From contig CBDCZR010000022.1 of NCBI GenBank assembly GCA_965224535.1, forward strand, positions 310,001 to 374,000: a stretch of 64,000 nt of DNA, read 5' to 3'. Of the stretch, positions 59,758 through 64,000 are shown piece after piece. Both the position numbers and the translations under genes were made by a program. The stretch comes from JBCDHN01 sp965224535. Its GTDB lineage: Bacteria > Verrucomicrobiota > Verrucomicrobiia > Verrucomicrobiales > DEV007. The notes beneath the pieces are model-generated. The model worked only from the letters and a program-made list of their open reading frames with translations, ran no database searches and was not told where the DNA came from. Each line of letters begins with the position of its first letter. Position 1 is the stretch's first letter.

Positions 59758-62316
59758 TTCCCCGCGAACCGCCTCGCTAACCGCGATCCTCGCCGCGTTC
59801 GAGGCCGGGATCACGCCTGCTAAAATCGCGACCGGCACGACCCAGAGCGGCGTGGCCAAAACTTCGGCCCAGGGCACGTGAAGCTGGATGGTCCAGCCGA
59901 AAAACGCCTTGTTTACGACGAGCGTCAGGATAACCGCCATGCCTAAGCCGCACGCAATCCCGATGACACTGCCGTAGAGCCCTAACAAACCCGCCTCCGC
60001 CAGGTAAACCCCGCGAACCTGGCCTCGGCTGGCGCCAATTGCGCGAAAAATCCCGATATCTCGCGTGCGCTCCATGACCAGTGTCGCCAGCGACAGGCTA
60101 ACGCCGAAAATCGCCACCAAAATCGCGATCGAGCGCAGAACGTAGGTCACGGCGAAGGTTTGGTCGAACACCTCGAAGACGCGTTTGCGGATGCCCCGGT
60201 TGTCGTAGATCGCCAACTCGCCGCCGGCGCCGAATCGTTCGCGAAGTTGTTCGGAAAGCTCGCTTGCGAGGCTGGGATCGTTGAGGAAAACGGCCAGGGA
60301 GTTGATGCGCTCGTCCTTCCAATGACGCTGAAATTCGTCGTGTGTCAGGACCAGTTTTCCCCGGTCGTCGGAGTAGTCGAAATAGACGCCGGCGATGGTG
60401 AATTCGCGCTCGCCGGATGGAGTCGGGATGCGGAGTTTTGAGCCCTCGCGCAGCCCTAACTTGCGTGCCAATGCCTCGGTCGCCAAGGCGTGGCCGGGTT
60501 GGAAAAACGCGTCGAGTTTGCGCTCTCCATCGCCACCCATGAACAGCAGGGTGTTGCGTGCGGCGTTATCGACCACGCCCAGGGCAAAATTCGTTCCATC
60601 GGCCAAGTTGACGACGGCTTGGCGGTAAGTTTCGACCGAACGAACGCCTGGCTTAGCTTCGAGGTAAGCGATCGCTTCCCGTGGCAGAAAAGCCTGGAAG
60701 CCCAAAATCTGGCTGGAAGCCGCGGTGACGTAGAGATCGGCCCGCATCGCCTGGTTGACCCAGGCATCGATCGTGCGCCGAAATGAGCTTACCATCACGG
60801 TTACGCCGATGGTCATCGACAACGCCATCATCAGCGCGGCCACGGTGATCGCGGAGCGGTGCAGCGAGCGGCCCAAGTGATCGCTCGCCAGCCGAAGCAA
60901 GAGGGCGGCTGAGTTTTCGGCGCGATTCCAGCGCGAAGTCATCGCTGCCAAGTGGCGGCACAGCCACGGCGTTAGCAGCGACGCCCCAATTGCCAGGCAA
61001 AGGCAGGCCGCGAAGCTGATCCACGCGGGGCCGGAAACCAGCGCTTGGCGCGAAAAACCCGCCGCCAACGCCAAGGCCGAGATTCCCGCCGCAAGCATCC
61101 TGGCGACCGGCAATTCGGAGGATTCGATGGCTCGGTTAGGACGCAGCGCGCTCAGCGGAGGCACTCGGGCGGCTTCCCGCACCGGAAACCACGCCCCAAC
61201 AAGCGTCGCTCCGATTCCATAGGCCGCGGCCACGAAAACGTCGCGCGGGGCCACCGAAATTTGCGTGGCGTTGACCAGGATGTAGTGTGAGGAAATGGTT
61301 CGGCTAACGTCGCCGATAAGCAGAGAAGCGATCGATGCGCCGAGCGGAATCCCGAGAATCACGCCGGGCAGCCCGAGCAGCAATCCTTCGGCCAAAAACA
61401 CGCTCCGAACCTGGGCGCGGCTCGCTCCGGTGGAACGCAGGATGCCGATTTCCCGACGCCGCCGCACGACTGAGGCGGAGACGGAATTGTAGATCAAAAA
61501 AACGCCGACGAGGATGGAAACCATGCTCAGCGCGGTGATATTGAGCTGGAAACCCTGGAGCATGCGTTGCACCTGCTGGCTGCGCTGCTTCGGCGCCTGG
61601 ACCACGGCGTCAGCGCCAAGTTGAGCCGCGATTTTTTCCCGGGCGTCGGCGATTTTTGAAGGCTCATGGAGCAAAATGCGGATGGAGGTGAGCCGCCCTG
61701 CGTTGCCGAAAAGTTCCTGGGCCCAACCGATGTCCATCACCGCGATGTCGCTGGAACCGACGCCTTCGGGAAGGACACCGGCGACGGTTAGCCGAACCGT
61801 GCGGGCGTCGATTTCCGCTTCGAAGCTGGTACCGGGCTTGAGACCCGCGTTTGCGACAAAATCCGGATGAACCACGACCCTTCCCGGCTTTGCGAGCCAG
61901 GTTTCGAGGCGAAATCCATCCGCCAACTGCGCCAGCGCGCCCACGGTCTCGAATTCCGCGTTGGTGAAGGGATCCGCGCCGATGATGTGCAGATAACCCC
62001 CCGGATAAGCCGGAAGCGTCGCGTAACCTTCCAGCGCCGGGGTTGCGGCGCGCACTTGCGGGTGCTTTTGCACGCGGAACAGGACCTCTTCATCGATCCA
62101 TCCGCTAGCGCCGCGCACCTCCAGGTGACTCTTGCCCGCAACGAGGTCGATGCTGGAACGAAAGGCGCGGTTGGCGCTGTGATTGGCGGTTTGAATGGCC
62201 AGGTAAACCGCTACGCCGATGGCCACGCTCAAGATATCCAGCGCGGCGACGAGTTTGTGGCGCGTTAGATAGCGAAGGACGATTTGATGCAACAAGTGGA
62301 GCATCCCGGTTGCCAC
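59755..62316 (-). CDS. FtsX/MacB-type ABC transporter permease
   Basis: An 853-residue permease with two FtsX domains. The first membrane helix is near residue 22-42. The first FtsX domain is about 260-400 (VRRRREIGILRSTGASRAQVRSVF). Membrane helices follow in the middle (about 410-470 and 510-530), and the second FtsX domain is about 725-850 (VMERTRDIGIFRAIGASRGQVRGVY). Extracytoplasmic domains lie between. The EIGILRxxGAxxxQ element is the coupling segment contacting the ATPase. Related permeases export lipoproteins or peptides with a LolD/MacB-type ATPase, which is not found in the window. The start is GTG at 62316 or ATG at 62304. It follows glnD by 12 bp and may be co-transcribed. Confidence 0.88.
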   Translation of the reverse strand: MATGMLHLLHQIVLRYLTRHKLVAALDILSVAIGVAVYLAIQTANHSANRAFRSSIDLVAGKSHLEVRGASGWIDEEVLFRVQKHPQVRAATPALEGYATLPAYPGGYLHIIGADPFTNAEFETVGALAQLADGFRLETWLAKPGRVVVHPDFVANAGLKPGTSFEAEIDARTVRLTVAGVLPEGVGSSDIAVMDIGWAQELFGNAGRLTSIRILLHEPSKIADAREKIAAQLGADAVVQAPKQRSQQVQRMLQGFQLNITALSMVSILVGVFLIYNSVSASVVRRRREIGILRSTGASRAQVRSVFLAEGLLLGLPGVILGIPLGASIASLLIGDVSRTISSHYILVNATQISVAPRDVFVAAAYGIGATLVGAWFPVREAARVPPLSALRPNRAIESSELPVARMLAAGISALALAAGFSRQALVSGPAWISFAACLCLAIGASLLTPWLCRHLAAMTSRWNRAENSAALLLRLASDHLGRSLHRSAITVAALMMALSMTIGVTVMVSSFRRTIDAWVNQAMRADLYVTAASSQILGFQAFLPREAIAYLEAKPGVRSVETYRQAVVNLADGTNFALGVVDNAARNTLLFMGGDGERKLDAFFQPGHALATEALARKLGLREGSKLRIPTPSGEREFTIAGVYFDYSDDRGKLVLTHDEFQRHWKDERINSLAVFLNDPSLASELSEQLRERFGAGGELAIYDNRGIRKRVFEVFDQTFAVTYVLRSIAILVAIFGVSLSLATLVMERTRDIGIFRAIGASRGQVRGVYLAEAGLLGLYGSVIGIACGLGMAVILTLVVNKAFFGWTIQLHVPWAEVLATPLWVVPVAILAGVIPASNAARIAVSEAVRGE

Positions 62317-62328
62317 TTTGCTTACGCT

Positions 62329-64000
62329 TTAGGGCGAGGTCTCGATTGCCCGGACGCCGATTTTCTCTTCCACGTCGCGTTGTAGAGCGGCCAGCGTCGC
62401 ATCGTCGGCAATTTTTTCACCTGCGCCGTCGGTTAGATAGAACGTATCGATAGCGGCGCCTTTTTCCGTGCAAATTCGTGCGTGGACGACTTCCAGGCCA
62501 AGATTGCCGATTGCTTGAAACACGTCGTACAACAATCCGAGCCGATCCAGCGCCTGAATTTCCAGCACGGTGTGTTTGATGCTGGCTTCCGGGTTAATAT
62601 AAGCGCGCCTCGGGAAATTGACCGTCAACTCATCGTCGCTCTCCTCCGGTGCAGGGATGAGTTTGGCGATATTTTCAGCCGGGGCGGTAGTATCCAGCAT
62701 TTGGTTGAGCAGATCCTCGACGTCTTTTTGCGTGCGTTCGGACCGTACGGGCGTCATTTTTGTGGTGCAGACGCGAAAGGTGTCCAGAACCAGGTCATCT
62801 TGCCGCGTAAAGATGTCCGCGCTCAATATGTTCACGCCGTTTGCCGCCAGCGCTCCGGCCACCTTCATGAGCAGTTGCTTGCGATCCCAGCAGACGATTT
62901 CCAGCAACGAAAATCCCCGGTCGGGGTAGTGAATCCAGTTAATCGCCGGATGCAAGCTCTCCTGATCTTCGGTAGTATACAAGTGCCGGAGATACCAGCG
63001 GAACAGTTTGACGTGCCGGATGATGTCGGGCGCTTGGCGAAAGAGATAGTAGCGCTCCGGCATGAGTTCAAAAATCGCCTCCACCTCTTCTTCAAACGAA
63101 TCATCCAGTTCCTTGGCGACTTCGACCATCAAATCACTCTTCGCATCTTGGATTCGGCGCTCGAAAGCGTGTTGGTCTTCCAGGTAGGCGTACGTGGAGC
63201 GATAGAGCTGCATCATGAGCATCTCCTTCCACTGATTCCACGCGTCTTCGTTGGTTCCGTTGGAGTCCGCGTAGGTCATGAGCAGCAGCGTCTCCATGTA
63301 AAAGCGGTTGCCCATGATGCCGGCGAATTCCGCGATGACGTCGGGATCCTCAAGATTGCGCGAGGTGGCCGTTTTCCAGAATATCAGGTGATTGTCGACC
63401 AGGAAGATCAGTAGCCTGCGGCGCTCTCCTCTTACGTTGAGCCTTTGGCAGACGTCGCTGGCCATCATCGTGCTGGCGTCGGTGTGAAATCGCTTGTTTT
63501 CGGCCCTGCCGGCATCGTGAAGGATAAGAGCTAAATATAGGACGAAAGGGTCCTCCAGTTCGTGAAATAATTTCTGAAAAAACGCGGTTTTGGGGTCCTC
63601 CGAGTCACTCAGGGAGTCCAGCACGTCAATGCACTTCAACGTATGCTCGTCGGCGGTGAAACGATGAAAAAATTCGTGCTGCACCAGGCAATCCAACTCG
63701 CCAAATTCGGGAAGATACTTGCCCAAGAAGCCAACGCGATGCATTTGGCGCAAAGCGCGGCCGACTTCACCTTTTCGGCTCAAAATCGTTTCAAACGCAT
63801 CGCGTGCCGCGCGGCTGTAGCGAAACGTTCTGTCAACCAGCCCGTAGGCGTTTTTGAACATGCGCCGCAACGGTGGGCTAAGCTTTAAATGCCGCCGCTG
63901 AACCTCGTGAAACACCTTCATCATCTGGGAGGGATCCTTCTCAAAGGCGCGATTGTCCTTTGGGAAGATAAGACCCTTGCGGCTCACGAAATACTCTCCC
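62329..64000 (-). CDS. glnD: GlnD (PII uridylyltransferase/uridylyl-removing enzyme), N-terminus beyond right edge
   Basis: The minus-strand frame is open to the window end, so only the C-terminal ~556 residues are present. The central domain begins KGLIFPKDNRAFEKDPSQMM. The HD phosphohydrolase region follows with HRFTADEHTLKCIDVLD, LALILHDAGRAENKRFH and FLVDNHLIFWKTATSRNLED (uridylyl-removing activity). Two ACT domains are at the C-terminus (SLLEIVCWDRKQLLMKVAGAL and VLEIQALDRLGLLYDVFQAI), where glutamine is sensed. GlnD modifies PII proteins to signal nitrogen status. The nucleotidyltransferase domain lies outside the window. An in-frame GTG at 63987 is internal, because upstream codons continue the family sequence. 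Confidence 0.93.
   Translation of the reverse strand, partial: GEYFVSRKGLIFPKDNRAFEKDPSQMMKVFHEVQRRHLKLSPPLRRMFKNAYGLVDRTFRYSRAARDAFETILSRKGEVGRALRQMHRVGFLGKYLPEFGELDCLVQHEFFHRFTADEHTLKCIDVLDSLSDSEDPKTAFFQKLFHELEDPFVLYLALILHDAGRAENKRFHTDASTMMASDVCQRLNVRGERRRLLIFLVDNHLIFWKTATSRNLEDPDVIAEFAGIMGNRFYMETLLLMTYADSNGTNEDAWNQWKEMLMMQLYRSTYAYLEDQHAFERRIQDAKSDLMVEVAKELDDSFEEEVEAIFELMPERYYLFRQAPDIIRHVKLFRWYLRHLYTTEDQESLHPAINWIHYPDRGFSLLEIVCWDRKQLLMKVAGALAANGVNILSADIFTRQDDLVLDTFRVCTTKMTPVRSERTQKDVEDLLNQMLDTTAPAENIAKLIPAPEESDDELTVNFPRRAYINPEASIKHTVLEIQALDRLGLLYDVFQAIGNLGLEVVHARICTEKGAAIDTFYLTDGAGEKIADDATLAALQRDVEEKIGVRAIETSP

Overview
The window looks like a chromosomal segment of a Verrucomicrobiota (PVC group) bacterium. 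Three things point there: the families found almost only in Planctomycetes and Verrucomicrobia (DUF1501, DUF1549, DUF1552 and DUF1587/1592/1588/1585 secreted proteins, a DUF1080 protein, a sulfatase, a twin-arginine Gfo/Idh oxidoreductase, a PPC-domain protein), the high GC content, and the many genes with weak or no Shine-Dalgarno sequence. No rRNA gene, complete tRNA gene or CRISPR array is visible. Assignment below phylum level is not possible from this sequence alone.

Layout. 1-9408: a membrane-anchored DUF4175-like giant cut by the left edge, an Uma2-fold protein with a coiled-coil tail, a DegS/HtrA-type protease, then a GntR(YtrA)-ABC exporter operon with two paralogous membrane subunits. 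9436-15723: a DUF1460 amidase-like protein, an SH3-like secreted protein, and a tandem pair of nearly identical AAA-ATPase/PD-(D/E)XK genes that differ in one internal patch. 15836-19371: DUF1080, Gfo/Idh and sulfatase genes, suggesting use of sulfated or complex glycans. 19431-22883: a murU-amgK-creC operon, which joins MurNAc recycling to a CreC-like histidine kinase. 22999-30384: aldo/keto reductase, small lipoprotein, LptG, a 733-residue coiled-coil protein, phosphatidylserine decarboxylase and an MRJP/Yellow-like beta-propeller.

30440-41210 is the plastic part of the window. A REP-type (RAYT) transposase gene sits between two GC-rich minisatellites whose inner ends carry the same 16-bp leader in inverted orientation. 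A tRNA-Leu 5' fragment lies just outside. Around it are broken genes: a beta-propeller without its 5' end, a DUF1501 gene with an internal deletion, a DUF1549 gene without its 3' half, and a PemK/MazF toxin cut at about residue 44 beside an intact antitoxin. Intact lactonase, DUF1552 and DUF1592-type genes lie between the scars.

41333-64000: a PPC-domain protein; a 1327-residue modular protein (lysozyme-like domain, two duplicated modules each ending in a peptidoglycan-binding-like domain, recurrent FES motifs and a 13-copy TPAPSGTPATPAQP tail); a large secreted propeller; an ATPase/DUF234 gene; a two-gene module pairing a winged-helix/GrpE-like protein with an Hsp70/actin-fold ATPase; a compact alginate-type operon (Alg44-like PilZ/HlyD protein, Alg8-like synthase, PL14-like lyase); a second Uma2 protein; a second propeller coupled to a hydrolase remnant; an FtsX-type permease; and GlnD, cut by the right edge.

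The most original material is the Hsp70/GrpE-like pair, the RAYT-minisatellite composite, the FES-motif lytic protein and the minimal alginate-like operon.
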